From assembly GCA_035574275.1 (NCBI GenBank), contig DATLYY010000042.1, forward strand, positions 27,008 to 91,007: a DNA stretch of 64,000 nt, given 5' to 3'. The notes under the pieces were generated by a model. It searched no databases, had not been told where the DNA came from, and saw nothing but the letters and a program-made list of their open reading frames with translations. This DNA comes from Verrucomicrobiia bacterium. Lineage in GTDB: Bacteria > Zixibacteria > MSB-5A5 > DSPP01. Every line of letters starts with the position of its first letter. Position 1 is the first letter of the stretch. Shown one piece after another: positions 35,052-42,832 of the stretch. The position numbers and the translations under genes are program-made.

Positions 35052-37598
35052 TTATCTCTTTTGCCGTTTGGTTTTGGATAACGGCCTCCTTTCCTTTGGC
35101 CGTCCGGTGCGCTTTTGGACGGGAACTTTCCGAGGAGGTGTTGGCGGTTTGGGGGGTTCTTTTTTGGCCTCCTTTGCGGCCGGTTTTTTCTCTCCGTTTT
35201 CTTTGGAGGGCGGCGCTTCCTTTAACGCTTCGCCGAACTCTTTCAGCCGTTTTTCGACCAGGAAGTTTACCGTTCCTTCCGGATATTTCCCATCTTTTCC
35301 CCGATTTCCGGCCGGCACGCCGGTTAAAATTTCAATCCCTTCCTCTACGTTTTTGACCCCCCAGATGCGGAACTTCTTGGCCTTCACCGCCTGCAAAACC
35401 TCCTCCTTCAGCATCAGATTTTCGATGTTGCTGGCGGGAATCATCGCCCCTTGGTTGCCGTTCAATCCCCGCGTCTTGCAAAGCTCAAAATGCCCCTCAA
35501 TCTTTTCGTTCACCCCGCCGATGGCCTGCACCTCCCCTTTTTGATTCACCGAGCCGGTCACGGCTATTCCCTGCTTGATGGGGAGACCCGAAAGGGCGGA
35601 GAGAATGGCGTACAGCTCCGTCGAAGAGGCGCTGTCCCCCTCGACCCCTTCGTAGCTCTGCTCGAAAACCAGCCGGGCGGAAAGGGGGAGCGGTTTGTCC
35701 TGCGCATATTTTTGGGCCAGATAGCCGCTCAAAATCAGGACCCCCTTGCTGTGAATCGGCCCCCCCAACTGCACCTCCCGCTCGATGTCCATAATGCTGC
35801 CCCGCCCCGGGGCGACCGAGGCGGTGATGCGGGAGGGTTTGCCGAAGGCGTAGTCCCCCAACTGCAGAACCGAAAGCCCGTTCACCTGCCCGGCGGCCTC
35901 CCCCTCCGTGTCGATGAGCAAACTCCCGCGCACGGTCATCTCCTGCAGCTTTTCCTGAATCAGGCCGGAGCGGTACACCTTTTCCTCCAGCGCCTTTTCG
36001 ACGTGGGCCGCGGTGATGTGGGAATTTTTCCCCTTCTGCGCCCAAAAGTTGGCTTCCCGAATCAAGTCGGTCAGCCGGCCGAAATTGGTGGAAAGCTTTT
36101 TCTGGTCCTCCGCCAGCCGGGCGGAGTGCTCCAAAAGTTTGGCGGCCGCGCCGGCTTCGAGCTGCTTCAGCTTTTCTTTGTGGCAGAGGGCGCAGAAAAA
36201 GGAGAGAAACTCTTCCACGGTCTCCTTGGCGGCGTCAATTTTGGTGTCGAAATCGGCGCGGACTTTTACCAACTCGGAAAATTCCTCCTCGTAGGCGTGC
36301 AGGAGATAATACCAAAGCGGCTGGCCGACGAAAACCACCTTGATGTCCAACGGAATAGGTTGCGGGCGCATGCTCTTGGCGGCGGCGAACCCCAGCCGCT
36401 CGCCGATTTCCTCGATTTCAATCTCCCGCCCCCGCAGGGCCCGCTTGATGCCGTCCCAGCTGAAGGCGTTGCGCAAGACATCCTCCACGGGAAGCACCAA
36501 ATACCCGCCGTTGGCCCGGTGAAAGGAGCCGGATTTTATCAGTGTGAAATCGGTGTAAAGCGTGCCGAAGCGGGACTCCTTTTCCACCCGCCCGAACAGG
36601 TTGGCGAAATTGGGGTTGAACTCGAGCACCACCGGCGCCCCTTTTTGGCGGGAATTGTCCACCAGCAAATTCACCTCGTACTTGCGGAAGGAGACGCCGT
36701 CCATAAATCCGGGCGGCAGCCCGAGTTCCTCCGGCCCCGGCATCCGCGGATGCGGCGGTTTGAAGGCGTCGATATTTTCCAGAACGTCCTTCTGCACCGC
36801 CTTCAAATACTCCACCACCGCCGGCGAATCGGCGTAGCGTTCCAGCAAATCCCCCACGAACCCGCCGACGATGAAAAGCGCCACTTCCTGGTCGAGCTTC
36901 GAAAGCTTCTCCTGCGCCGCGCGCTCCAGGTCGCGGATTTTTTTCATCACCCGCTTCACTTCCTCCTGCAGCTCCTCCTGTTTTTTGGAAAGCGCCTCCT
37001 GCTCGGCCGGCGGCAGGGCGGCAAAATCCTCGTCTTTCATCGGCTTGCCGCCGACCATCGGAATGATGAGAAACCCGGCGGGGGTGGGCTGGATGCCAAA
37101 GCCGGCCTTGAATACCAACTGATCCAGCTCCTGCAAAAACCCGGCGCGATCTTTGTCCACTTTTTTGACCACTTCCTCGCGCCCGGCGGCGTATTTTTCC
37201 CCCTCAAACGCCTTGGGAATTTCCCGCCGCAGGTGGTCGATTAAAAATTTCATATCCAAAGCAAACCGCCGCCCCCGCCCGGCGGGAAGCTGAATCGATT
37301 TGGGCTGACTCGGTTCGTCGAAATTGTTGACGTAGCACCAGTCGGGCGGCACCGGCCGCGTGGCGGCCAGCTCCTCCAAAAACGTTTTCACCGCGGTCAT
37401 TTTGCCGATGCCCGGCGGCCCGGCGACGTAGATATTGAACCCCCGGCCTTCAATCCCCAGCCCGAACTGCAGGGCGGAAACGGCCCGCTTTTGCCCAATT
37501 ATCCCTTTGAGCGGCTTCAGCTCCCCCGTATGGGCAATCCCCAGCGATTTGGGGTCGTAGGTTTTGCGGAGTTTTTCCGGAGAAAGTTCCGGTATCAT
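35052..37598 (-). CDS. Lon-like ATP-dependent protease (AAA plus S16 domains)
   Basis: 848 residues of the LonC/YcbZ-like group. The N-terminal ATPase part has GPPGIGKMT, where methionine takes the usual Ser/Thr place right after the P-loop lysine. A long coiled insertion (about residues 195-260) follows. The protease domain has the catalytic serine in GDSASSTELYAILSALSG and the lysine in SVNQKGEVQAIGGVNEKIEG. The last about 55 residues form a lysine/proline-rich tail. A promoter with TATACT ends seven bases before the ATG, so the mRNA is probably leaderless. Confidence 0.92.
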   Translation of the reverse strand: MIPELSPEKLRKTYDPKSLGIAHTGELKPLKGIIGQKRAVSALQFGLGIEGRGFNIYVAGPPGIGKMTAVKTFLEELAATRPVPPDWCYVNNFDEPSQPKSIQLPAGRGRRFALDMKFLIDHLRREIPKAFEGEKYAAGREEVVKKVDKDRAGFLQELDQLVFKAGFGIQPTPAGFLIIPMVGGKPMKDEDFAALPPAEQEALSKKQEELQEEVKRVMKKIRDLERAAQEKLSKLDQEVALFIVGGFVGDLLERYADSPAVVEYLKAVQKDVLENIDAFKPPHPRMPGPEELGLPPGFMDGVSFRKYEVNLLVDNSRQKGAPVVLEFNPNFANLFGRVEKESRFGTLYTDFTLIKSGSFHRANGGYLVLPVEDVLRNAFSWDGIKRALRGREIEIEEIGERLGFAAAKSMRPQPIPLDIKVVFVGQPLWYYLLHAYEEEFSELVKVRADFDTKIDAAKETVEEFLSFFCALCHKEKLKQLEAGAAAKLLEHSARLAEDQKKLSTNFGRLTDLIREANFWAQKGKNSHITAAHVEKALEEKVYRSGLIQEKLQEMTVRGSLLIDTEGEAAGQVNGLSVLQLGDYAFGKPSRITASVAPGRGSIMDIEREVQLGGPIHSKGVLILSGYLAQKYAQDKPLPLSARLVFEQSYEGVEGDSASSTELYAILSALSGLPIKQGIAVTGSVNQKGEVQAIGGVNEKIEGHFELCKTRGLNGNQGAMIPASNIENLMLKEEVLQAVKAKKFRIWGVKNVEEGIEILTGVPAGNRGKDGKYPEGTVNFLVEKRLKEFGEALKEAPPSKENGEKKPAAKEAKKEPPKPPTPPRKVPVQKRTGRPKERRPLSKTKRQKR

Positions 37599-37605
37599 TG
37601 CTTTG

Positions 37606-37634
37606 AGTATATTAAATCAATGGATTTGGGGCAA
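37606..37634 (-). promoter_or_regulatory. Promoter of the Lon-like gene (leaderless)
   Basis: On the minus strand, TTGCCC (37634-37629), a 17-base spacer and TATACT (37611-37606). The ATG follows after seven bases, where transcription is expected to begin. Confidence 0.6.
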
Positions 37635-37664
37635 ACGGAACTGTTAATCCACTCCCTTTCTGGG

Positions 37665-37693
37665 TTGACAACGTCTTTAACATTTGCTATACA
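37665..37693 (+). promoter_or_regulatory. Promoter of the HTH-HEPN cassette
   Basis: TTGACA (37665-37670), 17 bases, TATACA (37688-37693). The start near 37700 leaves just the ribosome site AAGGAGG (37701-37707) before the TTG start codon. Confidence 0.7.
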
Positions 37694-37712
37694 AATCCCG
37701 AAGGAGGACAGG

Positions 37713-37901
37713 TTGAAGGGAAAACGAAAAAAGTATCAACGGAATACGGACCCGACGGTTGAATTACTAAAAGATATCCTAATTACGCAGCTTGGCCGTG
37801 CAGGTGTGCCACAGTTAAGTATTCGAAAAATTGTCGGTTGTGACATTGCTAGAGTTAGTGAAATCGTGAAACATATGAAACCTGGAAGACGGAGCGAATA
37901 A
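37713..37901 (+). CDS. Mini-HTH protein 1 of the HEPN cassette
   Basis: 62 residues from TTG 37713, with AAGGAGG at 37701-37707. A basic N-terminus (KGKRKKYQRN) precedes an amphipathic helix (VELLKDILITQL) and a helix-turn-helix-like stretch (SIRKIVGCDIARVSEIVKHM). It shares its layout with the two following proteins: a short N-terminal helix, then a sigma-region-4-like HTH. DNA binding and control of the cassette are inferred. Base composition is clearly more AT-rich than the flanks. Confidence 0.65.
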   Translation: MKGKRKKYQRNTDPTVELLKDILITQLGRAGVPQLSIRKIVGCDIARVSEIVKHMKPGRRSE

Positions 37902-37927
37902 ATCGCTCCTCAATCGAGGGCCGTTAA

Positions 37928-38143
37928 ATGAAGTCTGATGAGAAGATAATTGAACTGCTTACCCAGATACTTAAGGTCGAAGCGATCCAAGCGGCCAGTA
38001 ATAAAAGTAGTATTACCGAAGGTGCAAGAATGTTAAAACTTGCCGGATTGGATAATCAAACTATTGCAGAGGTTCTCAATACGTCCCCAGCCACAGTTCG
38101 AACTCTCACTTCAAACCTACGGTCACGGAGGAGGGCACGCTAA
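37928..38143 (+). CDS. Mini-HTH protein 2 of the HEPN cassette
   Basis: 71 residues. N-terminal helix DEKIIELLTQILKVEAIQ, then MLKLAGLDNQTIAEVLNTSP followed by ATVRTLTSNLRSRRRAR, which reads as a sigma-70 region-4-like helix-turn-helix with a basic end. Its stop codon is immediately followed by the ATG of the next gene (no gap), so the pair are translated together. No specific family name is certain. Confidence 0.72.
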   Translation: MKSDEKIIELLTQILKVEAIQAASNKSSITEGARMLKLAGLDNQTIAEVLNTSPATVRTLTSNLRSRRRAR

Positions 38144-38344
38144 ATGCAATCAGAAGACCGTATTGAAAAACTTCTTGCACTTTTATTGCTCCATCAGATG
38201 AAGGGATCACCAAATAGAGACAAGGCGCTCCAATTGAACCTCGCCGGGTTTACCAATACTGAAATCGCAGACCTTCTCCAGATTAAGGCAACGGGAGTTG
38301 CGGTAGCCTTATACGAAGCACGACAAAAAAAGTCGAAGAAGTAG
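38144..38344 (+). CDS. Mini-HTH protein 3 of the HEPN cassette
   Basis: 66 residues, clearly related in plan to the preceding protein: EDRIEKLLALLLLHQMKG, then LNLAGFTNTEIADLLQIKAT and VAVALYEARQKKSKK. The recognition-helix part differs between the copies, which suggests different DNA sites or partners. Directly coupled to gene 2. Confidence 0.72.
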   Translation: MQSEDRIEKLLALLLLHQMKGSPNRDKALQLNLAGFTNTEIADLLQIKATGVAVALYEARQKKSKK

Positions 38345-38389
38345 CCAAAAGCTTAAATCCTGGGGAATCATACACCTTCAACAATCTAC

Positions 38390-38902
38390 ATGCCGGGTAC
38401 TAACGACTTTCGAATATATGCCTTCGACCTCAGTCGCGTTGACGCCGCTGGGAAGAATGTTGGACAGAAAGTGTATTGGAAGCTTTTCGCAATCGAGAAT
38501 CTTCTTCGCGTGATGATGCACTCAATTCTGACTGTACAAGTCAATGCGAATTGGTGGGTTGCGACTGTCAATCCAAATCTTCAAAATAAAGTCAGGACTC
38601 GACAGGCCGATTATGCTAACAAGCCCTGGCACAGCACGCCCGGAAGACACGAAATATATTACGCATTTCTTTCAGATTTAAACAGTATCATCACCGCTAA
38701 TAGTCATCTCTTCAAACCTATAATTCCTGATATTGACAACTGGATTGCCCAAATTGAGCTAATACGCCTTCCACGGAATATCGTTGGGCATATGAATTGG
38801 CCTCATAAAACAGACCGTCAGCGCATCGATGTGATGTATGCCGACCTTACAAAGCTTATTCAGCACTTACCGGCTAAAGGTATCGGCCTAAGTATTCCGT
38901 GA
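38390..38902 (+). CDS. HEPN-domain protein, Swt1-like candidate RNase toxin/effector
   Basis: 170 residues. The N-terminal YWKLFAIENLLRVMMHSIL (about 29-47) resembles the first helix of Swt1/DUF4145-type HEPN domains. Near the C-terminus R129-N-I-V-G-H134 fits the HEPN ribonuclease motif R-X4-6-H. HEPN proteins are RNases in toxin-antitoxin and phage-defence systems. The gene is last in a cassette with three mini-HTH proteins and is followed by its own terminator. RNase activity and a defence role are inferred. Confidence 0.68.
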   Translation: MPGTNDFRIYAFDLSRVDAAGKNVGQKVYWKLFAIENLLRVMMHSILTVQVNANWWVATVNPNLQNKVRTRQADYANKPWHSTPGRHEIYYAFLSDLNSIITANSHLFKPIIPDIDNWIAQIELIRLPRNIVGHMNWPHKTDRQRIDVMYADLTKLIQHLPAKGIGLSIP

Positions 38903-38956
38903 CAAATTCGTAAGAATCCAAGTTTGCCACGTTCGCCACTTTTTTAGTGTTGTGTC

Positions 38957-38999
38957 GGGAGCTACTCCCGCCAATGTTTTATTGGTGGACGACTTTTTT
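38957..38999 (+). terminator. Double hairpin with T-run after the HEPN gene
   Basis: GGGAG-CTA-CTCCC (38957-38969) and CCAAT-GTTTT-ATTGG (38971-38985), followed by T6 at 38994-38999. It lies between convergent genes and likely ends the cassette message. Confidence 0.55.
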
Positions 39000-39020
39000 G
39001 TTCTTATCCCTAGTGAGGGA

Positions 39021-39365
39021 TTAGTCGCAATGCTCGAAATACTTTTCGACAGCATCTTCTTTAGAAAGCCAGTAGTCTTCTACCCAGACTCTTAGTTCTG
39101 AGTCCGCAGTAATGTTGTAAATGTCTTGGAAACCAAATTCTTCGAAATCTCCAACAATTATGTCTCCTTTATAAGGATCATTTCCTCCGTACCATTCCAA
39201 TAAGGCAAACCCTGATGGTGTTTCCACTATGAAGTAATCGCAACTACTACTTTTATATACTACCTCTCCTTTTGAAGCTAATGAGGTACTTATCCAAAGA
39301 AACCAAACTCCAATAGCGAATAAAAGTGTTCTTGCGGTAAACCGACTTCTGTTTGGTAAAAACAT
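39021..39365 (-). CDS. Small exported protein of unknown function
   Basis: 114 residues. An N-terminal hydrophobic segment (TLLFAIGVWFLWISTSLAS) looks like a signal peptide or anchor; the rest is acidic with two cysteines (SSSCDYF and the C-terminal EHCD) that could form a disulfide. No family is recognised. The gene is AT-rich like the adjacent cassette and may have arrived with it. Confidence 0.6.
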   Translation of the reverse strand: MFLPNRSRFTARTLLFAIGVWFLWISTSLASKGEVVYKSSSCDYFIVETPSGFALLEWYGGNDPYKGDIIVGDFEEFGFQDIYNITADSELRVWVEDYWLSKEDAVEKYFEHCD

Positions 39366-39440
39366 TGGAACCTCCTGCCCTAAGCCAACAGTGTTTCTTC
39401 CGCTTATTTTTGCCTGTGTTAAAATTACCTATCGAGCGGA

Positions 39441-39507
39441 GGATGTCAAGAAATATTTCGGAGCAGTGGCATCGGAGGCCTCTCTCGGCACTGCCATCCT
39501 TTTTTTT
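39441..39507 (+). terminator. Terminator-like RNA structure upstream of the M1 gene
   Basis: GCAGTG/CACTGC (39463-39468 and 39489-39494) with an inner GGAG/CTCT hairpin, extended by GGATG/CATCC (39441-39445 and 39495-39499), and T8 directly after. No plus-strand gene ends here; the nearest upstream gene is on the other strand. It could end a short RNA or act as an attenuator in the leader of the M1 gene. Confidence 0.5.
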
Positions 39508-39577
39508 CTTGCAAAAATTTTATCTTGTCCCCCCCTCAAAAATCCTTACTTTTAGCCCTTTAGTTTTTGGAGGAGAA

Positions 39578-42500
39578 ATGCGCAAGGTTGGGTTGGTTCT
39601 AACAATACTTTTGGCTTCGGCCCTTCGACTCGGCTCAGGGTCTTCGACTGCCCAAGCGGAGTATTGGCAGCAGCGGGTGGCGTATAAGATTCAGGTGACG
39701 CTGAACGATTCCACCCGGGTCATCTCCGGCACGGAGAAGCTGGTGTACTGGAACAACTCGCCGGATACGCTCCGGTTTGTCTATTTCCACGCCTACCCCA
39801 ACGCCCACCGCCCCGGCTCCCGAATGGCCAAACGCCAGCAGAGCTTCTACAACTTTGGAATTGCGGACTCCAAGCCGGAGGAGTGGGGGGAGATGAAGAT
39901 TGAATACGTGCGGGGCGCTTCCTCAAGCTGGAATTTGCCGGTGCATCTCGACGAGACAATTTTCAAAGTCGATTTACCTTCGCCGCTTGCCCCCGGCGAT
40001 TCGTTCATCTTCGACATCGGTTTCCAGACCAAAATCCCCGCAGGCGAGGCGGCGGGGAGGACGGAATACACGGACGGACAGTTCAAAGCGGTCTATTGGT
40101 ATCCTTCGATATGCGTTTATGACTGGAAAATGGGGTGGGTCAATAATCAATTTCTCGGCTCCGGCGAGCATTACGGCGAATTCGGCACCTACGAAGTTTA
40201 CATAACGCTGCCGGCGCACTACATCGTCGCCGCCACGGGGATTTTGCAAAATAGGGAAGAGGTTCTGCCGGATACCCTGCGGCAAAAACTGGACATCAGA
40301 CATTTCAAAGACAAGAAATGGAACTCCCCGGCCAGCGTCATCATTCCCAAAACTCCCGGTGCAACCAAGACCTGGAAATTCAAAGGGGAAAATGTAAGCG
40401 ACTTCACCTGGGCGGCCGACCCGACTTTCCGCATTGGCGAAGCGGAGTGGGAGGGCATCAAAATTTACAGCTTTGCGCAGGAAAAGCACGCCGCCCGCTG
40501 GCAGGATGCGGCGGAACTGGGCCGGCAGGGAATCGAGTATTTTTCCAAAAACTACGGCCGCTATCCCTATCCGCAGATGAGCATCACGGACAGCTACGAC
40601 GGAATGGAATATCCGATGATTGTGCTCTGCGGCGGGGAGTCCCCCTCCTATCGACTTTTAATCTGGCACGAAATCGCCCATAACTGGTATATGGGGGCGG
40701 TCGGCTCCAACCCGGTGGATCGGGCCTTTTTGGACGAGGGGTTCACCACCTTTCTCGAAGTGAACATCATCGAAGCGCTTCACGGCCGAAGGGGAAACGT
40801 TTCTTTTTGGGATACGAAATGGAAAAAGAAGCTCTACCCGGTGGACGAAGACCGCGCCAACCGGGGCTACCGCAACTACCTTTTCTGGCACAAGACCGGC
40901 TTCGCACAGCGCTCCATCATCGAGGCGGACCGCTCACCGGAGCGGATGGTGTATCGCACGTCCTCCTATTACAAAACGGTGGTTTTGCTCTTCAACCTGC
41001 AATACGTGCTGGGGGATTCGGTTTTCGCGCGGGGAATGAAAAACTACTTTGAAAAGTGGCATTTCAAACATCCCTACGAAGAGAATTTTCAGGCCGCAAT
41101 GGAAGAGGCCGCCGGCACTTCGCTCGAATGGTTTTTTGACCAGTGGATTAACACCAACCGCACGGCGGATTACGGCATCGGCTCCGTTTCCACCAAATCA
41201 ACCGGCAAAACGGGGGATTCAGCGTATTTGGTCGTCGGGAAAATCTACCGCTCCGGCGAACTGGTTATGCCGATCGATTTGGGATTCAAATTAAAAGGGG
41301 GCGGGATGCGGCAGTTCACCATTCCGGTCAACGATTACCGCAAGCCCGTTTATCCCGAGCAAGGCCGAGGGAACGCCACTTGGAAATATTTGCCCGTCTG
41401 GGATCAGGTTCGCCTGCCGGAAAAGGAGTATCAATTTGCGGTTTACCTGCCTTCCAAGCCGAAGGAAATCGAAATCGACCCTTCCGGACGGCTGGCGGAT
41501 GTCAATCCACTCAACAACCGCTGGAAAAGCTTCCCCGATTTTCCCAAAGCGGATTTGCAGTTGAACAATCTGGTGGTGGACGTTTTGCCCGTTGACCGCT
41601 ACCATTTCCTCTGGCGTCCCTCCCTCTGGTACAACCGCGTGGACGGAGTAATGTTGGGTGCCAATTTGCAGGGGAGCTATCTCGGTTTGGATCACGTCTT
41701 CTGGGCCGACGGGCTCAAAGCCACCAAGAAATTGAAGCGGGGGAATATCGATTTTTCGTATTCGACCTTGGTCGGGTTTTTGGGACGGGGAGGAAAGATT
41801 TTTGGCAGGGCAAGATGGCTGGAGGGGAGGGAGTATTATGAAGCCGGAATCTCCAAAGAATCCCGCCCCCGCCAGCTTTTCCCGCCTGTGCACCGGATGA
41901 GTTTATCGGTGGTTAGCGAGAAACTTGTCCACCCGGAATATCTTTCCGCTTACAGTTCCTGGTCGGCTCAAAATGAGGAAGCGACTTTTTTGTGCTTGAA
42001 ATGGAGCACCGAAATGCGGGCCGGCAAAGCGGAATTGAACTATGGCCTTTCCGGCGAGGCCTCGATTCTGGGGAGCGACAGCGACGTGCGCCGTTTTTGG
42101 GGGCACTTCGAAATCAAAACGCCGGTTTGGAAAAAGTTCAGTTTGGACGTGCGGACTTTTGCCGGATTGGGGAATCGGGACGCCCCGCCGCAAAAGCGCT
42201 TTTATCTTGCCTCCGGCAGCCCCGAAGAGGCGCTGGATGCCCCCGTTATCCGTAGCCGGGGAGCTGTGCCGACCCGTTTTGTCGATAACGTCCGGCTCGG
42301 CGGCGGCGGAAATGTGCGCGGTTTCTACGCCCAGAATCTGTCCGGGGACGGGGTTGCTTCAACAACTGTCGAATTGACTTTTCCCCGGCTGGTATCGTTC
42401 AAGTTTTTGCCCAAAATTCCACTTTTGACCGCCTTTTTGCGAAACTATTCCAATTACGTGTTTGCTGATTTTGGGGCGCTTGGCCACTATCGCGGTTTAT

Positions 42501-42685
42501 ATCCCAACGAACTTGATGATGAACTGGACATCAAAGGATATCTCGATTTGGGGGCCGGGCTGCGCTTTCCGCACGTCTGGCCCAAGCACCGCTTCCGGTT
42601 GGATTTCCCCTTCTACCGCTATCCCAAATTGAACGAGGATAACTTCCGCTTCCGCTGGGTGGCGGGGTGGGAAGTGGAGGTATAG
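39578..42685 (+). CDS. M1-family metallopeptidase fused to an Omp85-like outer-membrane barrel
   Basis: 1035 residues. A signal peptide is followed by an M1 (gluzincin) domain. The substrate loop YDGMEYPMIVL replaces GAMEN. The zinc site is HEIAHNW (H364, E365, H368), with the third ligand in DEGFTTF 18 residues on (E387). From about residue 630 the sequence becomes a beta-barrel type with aromatic alternation. Its VRGF at about 913-916 in GGGGNVRGFYAQN matches the loop-6 motif of the Omp85/BamA/TamA superfamily. An aminopeptidase held at the outer membrane is inferred. ATG 39578 with GGAGGAG is the start; an earlier ATG at 39353 crosses a terminator-like structure. Confidence 0.85.
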   Translation: MRKVGLVLTILLASALRLGSGSSTAQAEYWQQRVAYKIQVTLNDSTRVISGTEKLVYWNNSPDTLRFVYFHAYPNAHRPGSRMAKRQQSFYNFGIADSKPEEWGEMKIEYVRGASSSWNLPVHLDETIFKVDLPSPLAPGDSFIFDIGFQTKIPAGEAAGRTEYTDGQFKAVYWYPSICVYDWKMGWVNNQFLGSGEHYGEFGTYEVYITLPAHYIVAATGILQNREEVLPDTLRQKLDIRHFKDKKWNSPASVIIPKTPGATKTWKFKGENVSDFTWAADPTFRIGEAEWEGIKIYSFAQEKHAARWQDAAELGRQGIEYFSKNYGRYPYPQMSITDSYDGMEYPMIVLCGGESPSYRLLIWHEIAHNWYMGAVGSNPVDRAFLDEGFTTFLEVNIIEALHGRRGNVSFWDTKWKKKLYPVDEDRANRGYRNYLFWHKTGFAQRSIIEADRSPERMVYRTSSYYKTVVLLFNLQYVLGDSVFARGMKNYFEKWHFKHPYEENFQAAMEEAAGTSLEWFFDQWINTNRTADYGIGSVSTKSTGKTGDSAYLVVGKIYRSGELVMPIDLGFKLKGGGMRQFTIPVNDYRKPVYPEQGRGNATWKYLPVWDQVRLPEKEYQFAVYLPSKPKEIEIDPSGRLADVNPLNNRWKSFPDFPKADLQLNNLVVDVLPVDRYHFLWRPSLWYNRVDGVMLGANLQGSYLGLDHVFWADGLKATKKLKRGNIDFSYSTLVGFLGRGGKIFGRARWLEGREYYEAGISKESRPRQLFPPVHRMSLSVVSEKLVHPEYLSAYSSWSAQNEEATFLCLKWSTEMRAGKAELNYGLSGEASILGSDSDVRRFWGHFEIKTPVWKKFSLDVRTFAGLGNRDAPPQKRFYLASGSPEEALDAPVIRSRGAVPTRFVDNVRLGGGGNVRGFYAQNLSGDGVASTTVELTFPRLVSFKFLPKIPLLTAFLRNYSNYVFADFGALGHYRGLYPNELDDELDIKGYLDLGAGLRFPHVWPKHRFRLDFPFYRYPKLNEDNFRFRWVAGWEVEV
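39621..39640. repeat. Dispersed-repeat-like sequence within the M1 signal-peptide coding region
   Basis: CCCTTCGACTCGGCTCAGGG closely resembles the CCCTTCGACTCGCTCAGGG-type palindromic repeat seen between genes in many bacteria. Here it encodes part of the signal peptide (ALRLGSG). The identification comes from memory of that repeat and is not proven by a second copy in this window. Confidence 0.4.
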
Positions 42686-42747
42686 TTTCTCGTTCCCCGG
42701 AGCAGGGGCTGCGGAGCTGCCCGAAATAGGGAATTTCATTTTTTTCC

Positions 42748-42775
42748 TAAAATTCGCCTTTCCCGCTGCCGATAC
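42748..42775 (+). promoter_or_regulatory. Sigma-28 (FliA/SigD)-type promoter
   Basis: TAAA (42748-42751) and GCCGATA (42768-42774) are 16 bases apart, against about 15 in the flagellar sigma consensus TAAA-N15-GCCGATAA. It stands upstream of an operon that ends with FlgN-like and FlgM-like genes, which flagellar sigma commonly controls. An overlapping dyad CCGCTGC/GCAGCGG (42763-42792) is also seen. Confidence 0.5.
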
Positions 42776-42832
42776 ATAAATAGATGCAGCGGTATTTGCC
42801 CCTTTTTAATTTTTCAGCCCAAAGGGAGGCGT

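Noticed and set aside
35451..37244. 597-codon plus-strand open frame opposite the Lon-like gene
   Set aside because: A shadow of the Lon-like protease reading frame, with repetitive Gly/His/Arg composition and no motif.
39353..39577. N-terminal extension of the M1 protein from an ATG at 39353
   Set aside because: It would translate through a terminator-like hairpin and a T-run, has no ribosome site, and would bury the signal peptide that begins at 39578.
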